Positions 45,485 through 55,059 of a stretch of 64,000 bases of DNA are shown here, one piece after another; the first letter of the stretch is position 1; each line of letters begins with the position of its first letter. Both the position numbers and the translations under genes were made by a program. A model generated the notes under the pieces. It was not told the origin of the DNA and did no database searches. It worked only from the letters and a program-made list of their open reading frames with translations. The stretch covers positions 62,001-126,000 of the forward strand of contig NZ_RPHB01000011.1 in the NCBI RefSeq assembly GCF_019343195.1, read 5' to 3'. The stretch comes from Arthrospiribacter ruber. Lineage in GTDB: Bacteria; Bacteroidota; Bacteroidia; Cytophagales; Cyclobacteriaceae.

Positions 45485-47116
45485 TCAATCTAAAATCTCC
45501 AATATAGGCTGTCCTGAGGCTCCATTTGGGAGTCTGGTGCCGAGCATCATAGAAAGTGTAGGGGCGATATCAGTGATGGTGACATACCTGGCACTTGAAC
45601 CTTGAGGCACATTCCAGCCCATAAATACTATCGGAACATGGGTGTCATAAGTATAGCCTGTTCCATGAGTCGTTCCTTTCCAAGAGCTACTAAGCCAAGC
45701 CGGCTCCAAAATCAACAAGAGGTCACCTGAAGCTTTGTGGTTGTACCCCATTTGAAGCAGACTTTTTCTTCCTTCAAGGTATTCCTGCCTTCTCATGTCC
45801 GTAGCGGTATATACTTCTTTTATTCCATCGAATCTTCTTAGGAGGAATTCAGCTACTTCCCGTTGGATTCTTTCGATGTCAATCTCCCTTTCTTTGGCCA
45901 GTTCATGATTAAAAAAGACCTGCTCATTGGAGAAATTGGACACCCAGTTCCCGTCGCCATAATTGATGCTGCAAAACCCTCTGATTTGGGTCAGAACCTG
46001 ACGTGTGTTGAAATTTCCTGCGGGAACATTTTCGCTGAGCATATAATCTACAATATCAGCTACTGCATGGTCAGCAGTCAGAAAAATCAAGTATTCCCCT
46101 TTGCCATACTCTTGGTCAAGAAAGTTGAAAAAATTCTCCAATTCCCGGTCAAGTCTAAGGTAATTGTCTTCAACTTCTACGGAAGAAGGGCCAAATCTAT
46201 GTCCAATATAGTCAGGTGAAGAAAAACTTACAGCCAACAGGTCAGTTTCCCCCCTTTTTCCTAACTGTTCGCCTTCAATGGCAGCATAAGCCAAATCCAG
46301 TGTCAGGGTATTGCCAAATGGTGTAGTGGAAATGAGGCCGTAATTGTCATTGTCCTCCATCAATGCCGGTAGATCGTGCGGAAATGAGGTGGTTTCCATT
46401 CCGATAAAAGGTCCTTCAAATGGGTTGTCATCCTCAATACTTTGCTTATAGGTCTCTAAAGGGAATAGGGTCTCCCACTTTTGGGACAAATATTCCTGAG
46501 GGAGTTTGCGGTCGTTGAATTCTTGCACCCATTCCGGTAGGTTTTCATAATAATAAGTAGATGTCATAAACTCCCCTGTATTGCTGTCAAACCAATAGGC
46601 ATCGCCCAAGTGACCCGCAGGTAAGGAGGCTCCACGGTCTTTGAGTGCTATTCCAACTACTTTTGATCTTTTGTTGGTCGAAAACCTGAGCTCATCAGAT
46701 ATGGTGGTAGTTCTCATATTCCTAGGGGAAATCTGTCCGCTTTTTTCGCTTCCACCCACTGCCGTGACAGTACTGTCTTCAGCACAATAAATCATGCGGT
46801 CCAATGACCTTACATACCAATTATTGGCAATGATGCCATGGGTAGCGGGAGTGGTGCCCGTGTAGACCGAAGCATGGCCAGGACCTGTATAGGTTGGGAT
46901 ATAATTATAGTGGGCATTTTTCATCATATATCCCTCGCTCATAAGTCTCTTAAAACCGCCTTCTGTGTACCTTTCCTGGTATTTGTAGAAATATTCCTGT
47001 CTCATCTGGTCCACTACTATTCCTACCACGATCTTAGGTTTTTCACTTGTTTGATTTTGGGAAAAAACCGGGGCGGCCATCAACCCCATCCATATAGCCA
47101 TTATGATTTTTTTCAT
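45485..47116 (-). CDS. pafA: PafA-type alkaline phosphatase
   Basis: Starting at MKKIIMAIWMGLMAAPVFSQ (47116) gives 543 residues with a signal peptide; the frame opens 24 bases earlier. A minus-strand TATATTTG (47140-47147) sits just before and supports this start. The active site matches PafA: the Thr nucleophile in YIPTYTGPGHASVYTG, Asn in IANNWYV, Lys and Arg in LKDRGASLPAGH, and zinc ligands in GIVVDQMR, SFSSPDYIGHRFGP and LTADHAVAD. It releases phosphate from phosphomonoesters in the periplasm and is not inhibited by phosphate in known members. Confidence 0.92.
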   Translation of the reverse strand: MKKIIMAIWMGLMAAPVFSQNQTSEKPKIVVGIVVDQMRQEYFYKYQERYTEGGFKRLMSEGYMMKNAHYNYIPTYTGPGHASVYTGTTPATHGIIANNWYVRSLDRMIYCAEDSTVTAVGGSEKSGQISPRNMRTTTISDELRFSTNKRSKVVGIALKDRGASLPAGHLGDAYWFDSNTGEFMTSTYYYENLPEWVQEFNDRKLPQEYLSQKWETLFPLETYKQSIEDDNPFEGPFIGMETTSFPHDLPALMEDNDNYGLISTTPFGNTLTLDLAYAAIEGEQLGKRGETDLLAVSFSSPDYIGHRFGPSSVEVEDNYLRLDRELENFFNFLDQEYGKGEYLIFLTADHAVADIVDYMLSENVPAGNFNTRQVLTQIRGFCSINYGDGNWVSNFSNEQVFFNHELAKEREIDIERIQREVAEFLLRRFDGIKEVYTATDMRRQEYLEGRKSLLQMGYNHKASGDLLLILEPAWLSSSWKGTTHGTGYTYDTHVPIVFMGWNVPQGSSARYVTITDIAPTLSMMLGTRLPNGASGQPILEILD

Positions 47117-47287
47117 GTCAGCATTTTCATATTTGGGCACAAATATAAGAATTTGATCTCCCTGTCCCCTTTAATGAATTGTTAAATGCTTGTGAAGGGC
47201 CTTGTGAGCATGGCTCTTTTTTTACCATCGGTTCAGATTTTTCGCGTATGCTGTATTATATTTCTGGCTCATTTTATTTTAGTAATT

Positions 47288-48694
47288 ATGTCCAAATATT
47301 TCAAAGTCATTATTCTAATCTGTTTTGCCTCCTGGGCAATGCCTGATCTATATGCACAGTCCTATTTTGCAGATGGATTGTCTCCTGAATTTCACAAAGA
47401 AAGAAGAGAAGTCCTAAGGAAACAGCTTCCCGCCAATGGGGCAGCAATATTTTTCAATAATCCCGTGAAAAATAGGTCCAATGATACTGAGTTTACCTAC
47501 AGACCGAATTCGGACTTTTTTTATCTGACAGGATTCAGAGAGCCGAATGCCGCACTGGTGATTTTTCAGTCACCACAGATGATCGGTGGGAAAGAGGTGA
47601 AAGAAATTATTTACGTGCAACCCAGAGATCCCTTGAGAGAGCAGTGGGATGGAGAGCGTCTAGGGCCTGAGGGGGTAAAAGAAAAACTTGGTTTTGAACA
47701 TGTTTATCTGAACAATGAGTTTTTACAATCTCCTGAGATGGACTGGAATAAAGTCAGCCCATTTCTTTCTATGGAAATGGCTGCCATAGAAGGGGGGAAG
47801 CATAATGAAGTGTTGGCAGGTATGGTAGAAAAGACCAGTTTACTCAATATCAAGGCAGAAGTGCCAAGAAACAATCAACTGGTAAATATAATGGAGAAAA
47901 TGAGGGCAGTAAAGACGCCCGAAGAGTTGGAAGTATTGGAAAGGGCGGTTGTGATCTCAGGTAAAGCGCACATTGAAGCTTTTAGGTCCATAAAACCGGG
48001 TGTTTCCGAACGTGCAATCCAAGGGGTGCACGAGTTTGTCCATAAAGCCATGGGTGCAGAAGAAGTGGGTTATGGCTCTATAGTGGGAGCAGGCAACAAT
48101 GCTACCATTTTGCATTATGTGGAAAACCACAAGACTTCCCTTCAGGAAGGACTTATCCTGATGGATGTTGGAGCAGAGTACAGGGGGTATTCTGGAGATA
48201 TTACCAGGACTGTTCCGATCAAAGGGGTGTTTTCTGAGGAAGAAAAAGCCATCTACCAGATAGTATTGGACGCTTTGGAAGCTGGGATAGCAGCATGTCA
48301 GCCGGGATCTGATTTTCAGGCAATAGATAGGGCTGCGAGAAGAGTGGTCGACGAGGGATTGGTGAAGTTAGGCCTTGTCAATGAGGGTGAAAAGCATAGG
48401 TTTTTTCCTCATGGGACCGGGCACCACTTGGGATTGGATGTGCATGATAGAGGTGGGTATGGCAAACTTGAGCCAGGTATGGTGCTGACTGTGGAACCTG
48501 GAATTTACATACCGGAAGGCAGTGATGTAGACCCTAAATGGTGGGGAATCGGTGTCAGAATTGAAGATAATATTCTGATTACCAAAGAGGGTAATAAAAA
48601 CCTCAGTGAATTTGTTCCGAAAACAGTGGAAGACATCGAGGCTACCATGAAAGAAGAAGGGGTGTTGCAGCGCTTACAGGTAGAGCTAGAATAG
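47288..48694 (+). CDS. pepP: Exported Xaa-Pro aminopeptidase (M24)
   Basis: I choose the start MSKYFKVIILICFASWAMPDLYAQ (47288), a clean signal peptide, giving 468 residues; the frame opens at 47186. Residues 25-180 are the aminopeptidase P N-terminal domain (NDTEFTYRPNSDFFYLTGF). The M24 domain shows the metal ligands: MDVGAEYRGYSGDITRTVP (two Asp), FFPHGTGHHLGLDVHD (His), LTVEPGIYIPEG and GVRIEDNILIT (two Glu). It cleaves N-terminal residues next to proline, in the periplasm. A bidirectional terminator follows. Confidence 0.9.
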   Translation: MSKYFKVIILICFASWAMPDLYAQSYFADGLSPEFHKERREVLRKQLPANGAAIFFNNPVKNRSNDTEFTYRPNSDFFYLTGFREPNAALVIFQSPQMIGGKEVKEIIYVQPRDPLREQWDGERLGPEGVKEKLGFEHVYLNNEFLQSPEMDWNKVSPFLSMEMAAIEGGKHNEVLAGMVEKTSLLNIKAEVPRNNQLVNIMEKMRAVKTPEELEVLERAVVISGKAHIEAFRSIKPGVSERAIQGVHEFVHKAMGAEEVGYGSIVGAGNNATILHYVENHKTSLQEGLILMDVGAEYRGYSGDITRTVPIKGVFSEEEKAIYQIVLDALEAGIAACQPGSDFQAIDRAARRVVDEGLVKLGLVNEGEKHRFFPHGTGHHLGLDVHDRGGYGKLEPGMVLTVEPGIYIPEGSDVDPKWWGIGVRIEDNILITKEGNKNLSEFVPKTVEDIEATMKEEGVLQRLQVELE

Positions 48695-48702
48695 CCTGAT
48701 GC

Positions 48703-48741
48703 AAAAAAGCCCGGTAGAATTTTTCCTACCGGGCTTTTTTT
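48703..48741. terminator. Bidirectional terminator between convergent genes
   Basis: GCCCGGTAG pairs with CTACCGGGC around an 8-base loop. It has A6 before and T7 after, so it works on both strands. It lies between the aminopeptidase and the carboxypeptidase-regulatory-like gene, and overlaps the stop codon of the latter. Confidence 0.9.
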
Positions 48742-49390
48742 AATCCCTTTTCTTTAAGTCACCCCGCTTGATGGATTGGATGAATCTTGACCAGGCAAAA
48801 GGATCAACCAGTGTAAAAGGCCGTGGTCCGTATCGGTCCTGGATCTGCATGACTTGACCCTGTTGGAAGTTTCGCCAATTTTCGTTCCCTGATGCCTGCA
48901 TACCTTCTGCGTACCTGAGGAGCGTTTCAGGACTCAGGCTTCCCCTAGCGTCCATAGCCATTGGCGCATCATAGTTCATTGCGAGCAATTGCCTTTTAAA
49001 TTCTTCCTCTGTAGGAAATGGCATTACCTCAATTTCTGCTAAGGCAATTTCATCCGTCTGCATGGTCACAATAAGGCTGATTTTATCCTCATTCATGACG
49101 GCTGGAACTTTGTAGGTTTGACGCTGCATACCGATAAAACTGAAAATGACACTGTCACCTTCCAGGACTGGCAAAGAAAAATAACCGTATCTCCCTGAAC
49201 TCGTTCCACGACCTTTTTTTGGCACGTAGACATTGACTCCTGGGACTGCATCGGTACTATCAGCATTGAGGATAATTCCAGAGAGCTGGATTACTTTTCT
49301 TTCCTTTTCTTGGGCTGAGGACTCCTGTGTAGATAAAAAAAAGAAAAAACCTACCAGTAGAAGGGCTATATGGGTAAACTTACTTTTCAA
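48740..49390 (-). CDS. CarboxypepD-reg-like domain protein, exported
   Basis: A 216-residue protein with a signal peptide ending near ESSAQ (26). Residues 33-110 form the Bacteroidota carboxypeptidase-regulatory-like beta-sandwich (LSGIILNADSTDAVPGVNVYVPKKGRGTSSGRYGYFSLPV), as seen at the N-terminus of SusC receptors. No TonB-dependent barrel follows. The C-terminal half (PFPTEEEFKRQLLAMNYD, ENWRNFQQGQVMQ) is conserved in style but of unknown function. It stands alone. Confidence 0.8.
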   Translation of the reverse strand: MKSKFTHIALLLVGFFFFLSTQESSAQEKERKVIQLSGIILNADSTDAVPGVNVYVPKKGRGTSSGRYGYFSLPVLEGDSVIFSFIGMQRQTYKVPAVMNEDKISLIVTMQTDEIALAEIEVMPFPTEEEFKRQLLAMNYDAPMAMDARGSLSPETLLRYAEGMQASGNENWRNFQQGQVMQIQDRYGPRPFTLVDPFAWSRFIQSIKRGDLKKRD

Positions 49391-49514
49391 TGTGATATGG
49401 ATTTATTACTCTATAACCCTTATACGGGCCAATTGTCTAATTTGCTTTTAATATTAGCCTATTTTACATTCAAATGTTTAATTTCAGGCATAATTTTGTT
49501 GTTAAAGATACTAA

Positions 49515-49898
49515 ATGCGGCTCAAAAATATAAGTCTTAATTACGGAATGAGGATTTTTAAAGCCCTTTCAGAAGAGTCAAGGGTTAGAATTCTCCACCT
49601 TTTACTTCAGAATAAAGAGCTTTCCATATCCGATTTGGAGCATATTTTGGATTTTACACAGACAAAAACCAGTAGGCACTTGAGTTATCTCAAAAATGCC
49701 GGATTGGTAGGTAGCAGAAGGGTAGACCAATGGATTTTTTATTATATTCTGGATGAAGCATACGAAATTATAGTTCAGATTTTTAAGTTTATTCAAAAAG
49801 ACATTAACCTTATCAGGGATCAGGAAGTTTACCATATACTCCATTCCAATAGGGAGCTTGCTATCAATAAAATAGAAAATAATCCTTACAGAAAGTAA
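49515..49898 (+). CDS. ArsR-family transcriptional regulator
   Basis: A 127-residue winged-helix protein: FKALSEESRVRILHLLLQNKELSISDLEHILDFTQTKTSRHLSYLKNAGLVGSRRV is the ArsR DNA-binding core (about 14-70). It has no cysteines, so metal sensing of the ArsR/SmtB type is unlikely. It is followed after 12 bases by the nucleotidase gene with which it shares an operon. The ligand and targets are unknown. Confidence 0.88.
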   Translation: MRLKNISLNYGMRIFKALSEESRVRILHLLLQNKELSISDLEHILDFTQTKTSRHLSYLKNAGLVGSRRVDQWIFYYILDEAYEIIVQIFKFIQKDINLIRDQEVYHILHSNRELAINKIENNPYRK

Positions 49899-49910
49899 AG
49901 AAAAGAGATT

Positions 49911-50606
49911 TTGAAAAAGTACCAGCATCTTTTTTTTGACTTGGATCATACCTTATGGGACTATGATACCAATGTGAAAGAGTCCCTTTCAGAAATTTTC
50001 GACTACTTCAAGTTGGAGGAAAAGGGAATACCTACTATTGAATCTTTTCTTAAAGCTTTCTATGAAATAAATTTTCAGTTGTGGGCCATGTACGACACAG
50101 GGAAGGTCAACAAAGAAGAACTAAGGGATATTAGATTCAAAAAAATTTTTGAAAGGGCCGGAGGAAAGATTCTGGATATTCCCAAAGATCTGGAAGCTGA
50201 TTTTATGCAGAGAACTTCCTCCAAACCCCATCTTTTGCCATATACTATGGAGATATTAGAGTATTTGAAGCCCAATTACTTTCTGCACATCATTACAAAC
50301 GGGTTTGATGAAAGTCAGGCCAAAAAGATGGAAGCTTCAGGACTTTCTCCCTATTTCGATTTAGTAATAACCTCGGAGACTACAGGTCATAAAAAACCAG
50401 ATCCTAGGATTTTCCAATATGCCTTAAATAAATTGAAAGTGAAAAATACAGGAGCGATGATGATTGGGGATAATCCAAATTCAGACATTCTTGGTGCCAT
50501 CAACTCAAAAATCGATAATGTGTATTTTGATCCCCATCAAAAGGGGATAGAACATCAGCCCACCTATACCATCCGGCACCTTAAGGAGTTGGAGAATATT
50601 CTTTGA
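49911..50606 (+). CDS. yjjG: YjjG-family pyrimidine nucleotidase (HAD)
   Basis: A 231-residue HAD hydrolase. The start is a TTG, since the family's first strand (KKYQHLFFDLDHTLWDYD) begins there and no ATG lies near. The motifs are FFDLDHTLWD (nucleophile Asp), HIITNGFDES (motif II), TSETTGHKKPDPRIFQYAL (Lys, motif III), and MMIGDNPNSDILGA (motif IV). YjjG hydrolyses non-canonical pyrimidine nucleotides and helps to keep the pool clean. Confidence 0.85.
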   Translation: MKKYQHLFFDLDHTLWDYDTNVKESLSEIFDYFKLEEKGIPTIESFLKAFYEINFQLWAMYDTGKVNKEELRDIRFKKIFERAGGKILDIPKDLEADFMQRTSSKPHLLPYTMEILEYLKPNYFLHIITNGFDESQAKKMEASGLSPYFDLVITSETTGHKKPDPRIFQYALNKLKVKNTGAMMIGDNPNSDILGAINSKIDNVYFDPHQKGIEHQPTYTIRHLKELENIL

Positions 50607-50681
50607 GGTATTCATACGTGTTTTCATACAGCAGGCTTGCCACTGGTCAAGCAATGCTCGGGTTTTCCACCTCTAGTTTCT

Positions 50682-50689
50682 TATATTTG
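50682..50689 (+). promoter_or_regulatory. Putative -7 element of pruA
   Basis: TATATTTG fits the Bacteroidota TAnnTTTG consensus exactly and lies 32 bases before the start codon. No clear -33 TTTG is visible at the expected distance. Confidence 0.4.
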
Positions 50690-50721
50690 TCTCATTCAGA
50701 AATCAAATAAACTCAAATCAT

Positions 50722-52356
50722 ATGCTTAAAGGTTTTTTCAATGTGCCGGAACCAAAAAACGAACCGGTAAAATCTTATGCTCCCGGATCTCCGGAAAGAT
50801 CAGAGCTTCAAAAAACACTAAAAGAATTCAGGTCCCAAGAAATAGATGTGCCCATGTACATTGGTTCGGAGGAAATAAGGACAGGGAATAAAAAGTCCAT
50901 GTCTCCTCCCCACGACCATCAGCACATTCTTGGTTATTTCCACGAAGGTGATGCCTCACATGTGGAGCAGGCAATCAATGCTGCTCTAGGGGCAAAGGAA
51001 GCCTGGGAATCTATGGAGTGGGAGCAAAGGGCAGCGATATTTCTGAAAGCTGCTGACCTTTTGGCCGGTCCTTATCGTGCAAAGATCAATGCGGCGACCA
51101 TGTTAGGCCAATCCAAAAATGCCTTCCAAGCTGAAATAGACGCTGCTTGCGAGTTTATTGACTTCCTTAAGTTCAATGTCAAGTACATGACTGAAATTTA
51201 TGCCCAACAACCTCCGGTATCAGGAGATGGGGTATGGAATAGGGTAGAGCAAAGGCCGCTTGAAGGATTTGTGTTTGCCTTGACTCCATTCAACTTCACA
51301 GCCATTGCTGGGAACCTACCTGCTTCTGCTGCCATGATGGGAAATACTGTCGTGTGGAAGCCAGCTTACACACAGATTTACTCTGCAAAAGTCCTTATGG
51401 ATGTATTCAAAGAAGCCGGAGTACCCGATGGCGTGATCAACCTGATCTATGTAGATGGACCGACTGCGGGAGAGATTATTTTTAACCATCCTGATTTTGC
51501 AGGAATCCACTTTACAGGATCTACAGGCGTGTTCCAGCATATTTGGAAGACCATTGGGAGCAATATTTATAAATACAAGTCTTACCCAAGGATCGTCGGA
51601 GAGACTGGGGGTAAAGACTTTGTGATCGCACATAAATCCGCTAATCCAAAGGCCGTTGCCGTAGGGCTCTCTAGGGGAGCTTTCGAATTCCAAGGACAGA
51701 AATGTTCTGCTGCCTCAAGGGCTTACATTCCAAGCAATATCTGGGAGGATGTGAAAAAATATCTACTTGAAGACCTAGCATCCATGAAAATGGGACCAAC
51801 GGAAGATTTTACCAATTTTATCAATGCCGTGATTGACGAAAAGGCATTTGATAAAATCAGTAAATATATAGACGATGCAAAAAGCGCTGAAGGTGTTGAA
51901 GTGATCGCGGGTGGTAATTATGACAAATCCAAAGGCTACTTTATTGAGCCGACGGTACTGGTCGTGACTGACCCTATGTACACCACTATGCAGGAAGAGA
52001 TCTTCGGGCCAGTTCTGACGATTTATGTATATCATGCAGAACATTTCGAGGAAGCCCTTGAGTTGGTAGATCAGACTTCTCCTTATGCATTGACAGGAGC
52101 GATATTCTCCACCGATAGGTATGCCATCGAGTTGGCTACCAAGAAGCTGAGAAATGCAGCAGGCAACTTCTATGTGAATGACAAACCAACAGGTGCTGTA
52201 GTAGGACAGCAGCCATTCGGAGGTGCTAGGGCTTCCGGTACCAATGATAAAGCTGGGTCTATGATCAATTTGCTAAGATGGGTATCGCCAAGAACGATCA
52301 AGGAAACCTTCGTTTCTCCTGTGGATTACAGGTATCCTTTTTTGGGAGAAGATTGA
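50722..52356 (+). CDS. pruA: L-glutamate gamma-semialdehyde dehydrogenase (P5C dehydrogenase)
   Basis: A 544-residue aldehyde dehydrogenase that oxidises P5C/glutamate semialdehyde to glutamate. It has the GFVFALTPFNFTAIAGNLPASAAMMGNTVVWKPA block, GIHFTGSTGVF, VGETGGKDFV (catalytic Glu), and FEFQGQKCSAASRAYIP (catalytic Cys, near 334). The C-terminus, QQPFGGARASGTNDKAGS, is typical. With rocD, about 4 kb downstream, it forms an ornithine to glutamate route. Confidence 0.94.
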   Translation: MLKGFFNVPEPKNEPVKSYAPGSPERSELQKTLKEFRSQEIDVPMYIGSEEIRTGNKKSMSPPHDHQHILGYFHEGDASHVEQAINAALGAKEAWESMEWEQRAAIFLKAADLLAGPYRAKINAATMLGQSKNAFQAEIDAACEFIDFLKFNVKYMTEIYAQQPPVSGDGVWNRVEQRPLEGFVFALTPFNFTAIAGNLPASAAMMGNTVVWKPAYTQIYSAKVLMDVFKEAGVPDGVINLIYVDGPTAGEIIFNHPDFAGIHFTGSTGVFQHIWKTIGSNIYKYKSYPRIVGETGGKDFVIAHKSANPKAVAVGLSRGAFEFQGQKCSAASRAYIPSNIWEDVKKYLLEDLASMKMGPTEDFTNFINAVIDEKAFDKISKYIDDAKSAEGVEVIAGGNYDKSKGYFIEPTVLVVTDPMYTTMQEEIFGPVLTIYVYHAEHFEEALELVDQTSPYALTGAIFSTDRYAIELATKKLRNAAGNFYVNDKPTGAVVGQQPFGGARASGTNDKAGSMINLLRWVSPRTIKETFVSPVDYRYPFLGED

Positions 52357-52376
52357 GGAGAGAAGCGAGAAATTAG

Positions 52377-52446
52377 AAACAAGAGACAAGAGACAAGAAA
52401 CAAGAGACAAGAGACAAGAAACAAGAGACAAGAAACAAGATTCAAG
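52377..52446 (+). repeat. 21-bp tandem repeat of AAACAAGAGACAAGAGACAAG
   Basis: Two full 21-base units (52377-52397 and 52398-52418) are followed by a shorter 14-base unit and a degenerate end (AAACAAGATTCAAGAGG). The strand is purine-only apart from C and T at fixed places. A related phrase, AAGATTCAAGA, recurs near 55947. Confidence 0.75.
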
Positions 52447-52494
52447 AGGTTGAAAATATGCGATAATTAGGGTTTCTTGTATGTCTAAAAAGAT

Positions 52495-52532
52495 AGACCT
52501 TTGGGGTTTTGCTACCCTGAAGGTCTTTTTTT
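52495..52532 (+). terminator. Intrinsic terminator downstream of pruA
   Basis: AGACCTT (52495-52501) pairs with AAGGTCT (52520-52526). An inner GGG/CCC adds to the stem, and a run of T follows. It lies about 140 bases after pruA, past the repeat. Confidence 0.8.
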
Positions 52533-52775
52533 GTTTGAGGTAATCAGATATAACTTTCGGTGGTATACCTTGTAATTTTAAAATATCACTTTAAATTTAA
52601 AAGGAAGAAATTAAATTTACTGCGTAGGCTTTGGACTATGCTTGCGCACCAACAAGGCCACGCAAAGGTATTTTGTATATGGAGGAGATGATCATTTCCC
52701 AATCAATGCCGACACAAGGGTTGTCTCGCTCCGGAAAATAATGGAAATAATTACTACTGTCTAACTGGCTTTTTT

Positions 52776-53888
52776 ATGATGCGAACTATGACCCTTTTAT
52801 TTGGCTTGACCCTTTTGTTCTCTTGCAATGGTTCAAAGAGGGGAAACTCTTTTTTCACTGCCGACCTGACTGATTACATCGTGGACACCCTGTATTTGGA
52901 AAAGGATACTTTGACCAGGAGTCTACCTCAAGAGTTTTCCTTTTTCGATCAAAATGGTAAATTTTTTTTATTAGGTGTCGTAGGGAAAAGGCTGTATCAG
53001 TATAGCTACCCTTCAGGAGAGCTGGAGGGTACAGTTGATTTTGAAAAAGAAGGGCCTGATGGTATAGGAGGGTTTATATCAGGAAGCTTGATTACTGAAG
53101 ATAGGATTTTTTTCATCTCAGACCAAAAATCAATTATTCACACTGATTTTCAGGGAAAAGTACTTGACAGGTTTCCATTACCCAATGTCCCTGAGGAAAG
53201 ACTTGCCGCCAACTTCTCTGTGGTAAACGGAAATAGGATGAGCTATGACAGAGAAAAGAAGCAGTTAATATTTTCGGATGTTCCTTTTGTGCTAAAGGAG
53301 CCTAATATGGCTTATGAGGACTGGATTTGGAAATATGATTTGGAAAATGAGCTGGCAGAGCCCATATCTTTTTCATACCCTGATATTTATAGAGAGCATT
53401 TTGATGACCCCGAGTTGGGAATGTATTCCCATACATTCCTTGATGCCGAAAATATCCACCTGGTCAGCTTTCCTGTGACGGATTCTCTATTGGTACTAGA
53501 TGGAAAGAGTACCAAATGGATAGAGTCAAAAAGTACTTTACCTTTGCTTTTTCAAAAGGGAAAAACCAAGCAAGAAGGTGATTATGTTGTGTTTTTACCC
53601 AGTATGGAAAGCAGCAGATACAAGTGGGTTATTTTTGAACCAATGTCTAAGTTATTATTGCGATATGTAAATATTGAAACAGAAGTTTTGGAAGGCGGGG
53701 GGATCCACAATAAAAGTAGTTTCATATTGCACGATCTCAATTTTGGTACAATTGGAGAAGTGTTTTTTGACAATCAGCAGATTGCGCCAACTGGCTTTGC
53801 CACTCCTAATGGATTTTACTTCAAATTGTTGAACCCAGGCTCTGATGATGTGGAGGAGTATGTAAGGGTATTATTTGAGCTCCCCTGA
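52776..53888 (+). CDS. DUF4221-type lipoprotein
   Basis: A 370-residue protein with a signal peptide and lipobox LLFSC (Cys17). Beta-rich segments such as FSFFDQNGKFFLLGVVGKRLYQYSYPSGELEGTVDFEKEGPDGIG and FFISDQKSIIHTDFQGKVLDRFPLP fit the DUF4221 pattern and resemble the first protein of the window. It stands alone between the pruA terminator and a strong hairpin, convergent with ftsY. The family function is unknown. Confidence 0.75.
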   Translation: MMRTMTLLFGLTLLFSCNGSKRGNSFFTADLTDYIVDTLYLEKDTLTRSLPQEFSFFDQNGKFFLLGVVGKRLYQYSYPSGELEGTVDFEKEGPDGIGGFISGSLITEDRIFFISDQKSIIHTDFQGKVLDRFPLPNVPEERLAANFSVVNGNRMSYDREKKQLIFSDVPFVLKEPNMAYEDWIWKYDLENELAEPISFSYPDIYREHFDDPELGMYSHTFLDAENIHLVSFPVTDSLLVLDGKSTKWIESKSTLPLLFQKGKTKQEGDYVVFLPSMESSRYKWVIFEPMSKLLLRYVNIETEVLEGGGIHNKSSFILHDLNFGTIGEVFFDNQQIAPTGFATPNGFYFKLLNPGSDDVEEYVRVLFELP

Positions 53889-54038
53889 GTTGTGTATCCT
53901 AAAGTTTCAATTAAAACTGTTTTAATTACAAAAGCAAACTGCATTCTGCCGCAGCAAACTCAAAGGTCGGAGAGGCTGGATCCTTCAGGTTTTCAAAAAT
54001 CTCGAGGGTCTATTACATCCTTTTATTTAATACTGAGG

Positions 54039-54075
54039 TAAACTTTTGAGGTCTGAAAGGAACCTCAAAGGTTTA
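54039..54075. terminator. 14-bp hairpin spanning the ftsY stop codon
   Basis: TAAACTTTTGAGGT (54039-54052) pairs with ACCTCAAAGGTTTA (54062-54075) with one G-U pair, around a 9-base loop. A weak T-rich tract (CTTCTTTTT) follows on the plus strand. It may terminate the convergent DUF4221 gene, and perhaps ftsY. On the minus strand no U-run follows. Confidence 0.5.
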
Positions 54076-55029
54076 CTTCTTTTTGAACAAAGAATCCACA
54101 AATTCTTTTCGGTTGAAAACCTGTAGATCAGTCATTTTTTCTCCGACGCCAATATATTTTACCGGGATTTTGAATTGGTCTGAAATACCGATGACCACAC
54201 CGCCTTTAGCTGTTCCGTCCAGTTTGGTAATAGCCAGTGCGGTAATGTCTGTAGCTTTGGTAAATTCCTTAGCTTGGATAAATGCATTCTGACCAGTGGA
54301 TCCGTCAAGGACCAAGAGGATTTCATGGGGAGCATCATCAATGAATTTCTGCATGACTCTTTTAATTTTGGTCAATTCATTCATCAGGTTTACTTTGGTG
54401 TGAAGTCTTCCTGCCGTGTCAACTATGACCACATCAGCATTTGTATCAACGCCCTGCTTAACAGCGTCGAAAGCAACTGAGGCAGGATCTGTATTCATTC
54501 CATGGGATACCACCGGGACGCCTACCCTGTCACCCCATAGGATAAGCTGGTCTACCGCGGCAGCTCTAAAAGTATCAGCAGCACCAAGAACCACCGATTT
54601 GCCGGCAGATTTGAACTGATGGGCCAGTTTTCCAATGGTGGTAGTTTTGCCAACTCCATTGACGCCAACCACCATGATGACGTAAGGTTTTTTGTCCGCA
54701 GGAAGATCAAAATCTGCCAGATCTGCACTTCGGTTTTCCTTGAGAAGTGCCTCAATTTCTTCTCTCAGGATTATGTCCAGCTCAGAAGTATTCAGGTATT
54801 TGTCCTGAGCGACTCTTTCTTCTATTCTTCGGATTACCTTGATAGTGGTATCAACACCCACATCAGAAGTGATGAGTATTTCTTCCAGCTCATCAAGTAC
54901 TTCATCATCGACTTTGGATTTTCCTACTACGGCTTTGCTTAATTTGGAAAAAATATTCTCGTTGCTTTTTTGAAGTCCTTGGTCAAGACTTTCTTTTTTT
55001 TCTTTGGAGAAGAAACCGAAAATTCCCAT
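54073..55029 (-). CDS. ftsY: Signal recognition particle receptor FtsY
   Basis: A 318-residue SRP-type GTPase that docks SRP-ribosome complexes at the membrane. It has a short N-terminal region with the helical N domain (about 20-100), then the G domain: VVGVNGVGKTTTIGKLA (P-loop), DTFRAAAVDQL, DVVIVDTAGRL, ALAITKLDGTAKGG, and YIGVGEKMTDLQVFN. The long acidic A domain of E. coli is absent, as is common. It follows a terminator, so it likely has its own promoter. Confidence 0.95.
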   Translation of the reverse strand: MGIFGFFSKEKKESLDQGLQKSNENIFSKLSKAVVGKSKVDDEVLDELEEILITSDVGVDTTIKVIRRIEERVAQDKYLNTSELDIILREEIEALLKENRSADLADFDLPADKKPYVIMVVGVNGVGKTTTIGKLAHQFKSAGKSVVLGAADTFRAAAVDQLILWGDRVGVPVVSHGMNTDPASVAFDAVKQGVDTNADVVIVDTAGRLHTKVNLMNELTKIKRVMQKFIDDAPHEILLVLDGSTGQNAFIQAKEFTKATDITALAITKLDGTAKGGVVIGISDQFKIPVKYIGVGEKMTDLQVFNRKEFVDSLFKKK

Positions 55030-55059
55030 AATGTTGATTTTTAGAATCCGAATATAATG

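Larger units (their letters stand above)
52357..52775. other. Gene-free 0.4-kb stretch
   Basis: It holds the tandem repeat at 52377-52446, a terminator at 52495, and nothing else that I can name. No reading frame of note is seen. Confidence 0.5.

Noticed and set aside
52620-52775. Possible tRNA or small RNA before the DUF4221 gene
   Set aside because: No cloverleaf arms, T-loop or terminator-bounded structure could be drawn.
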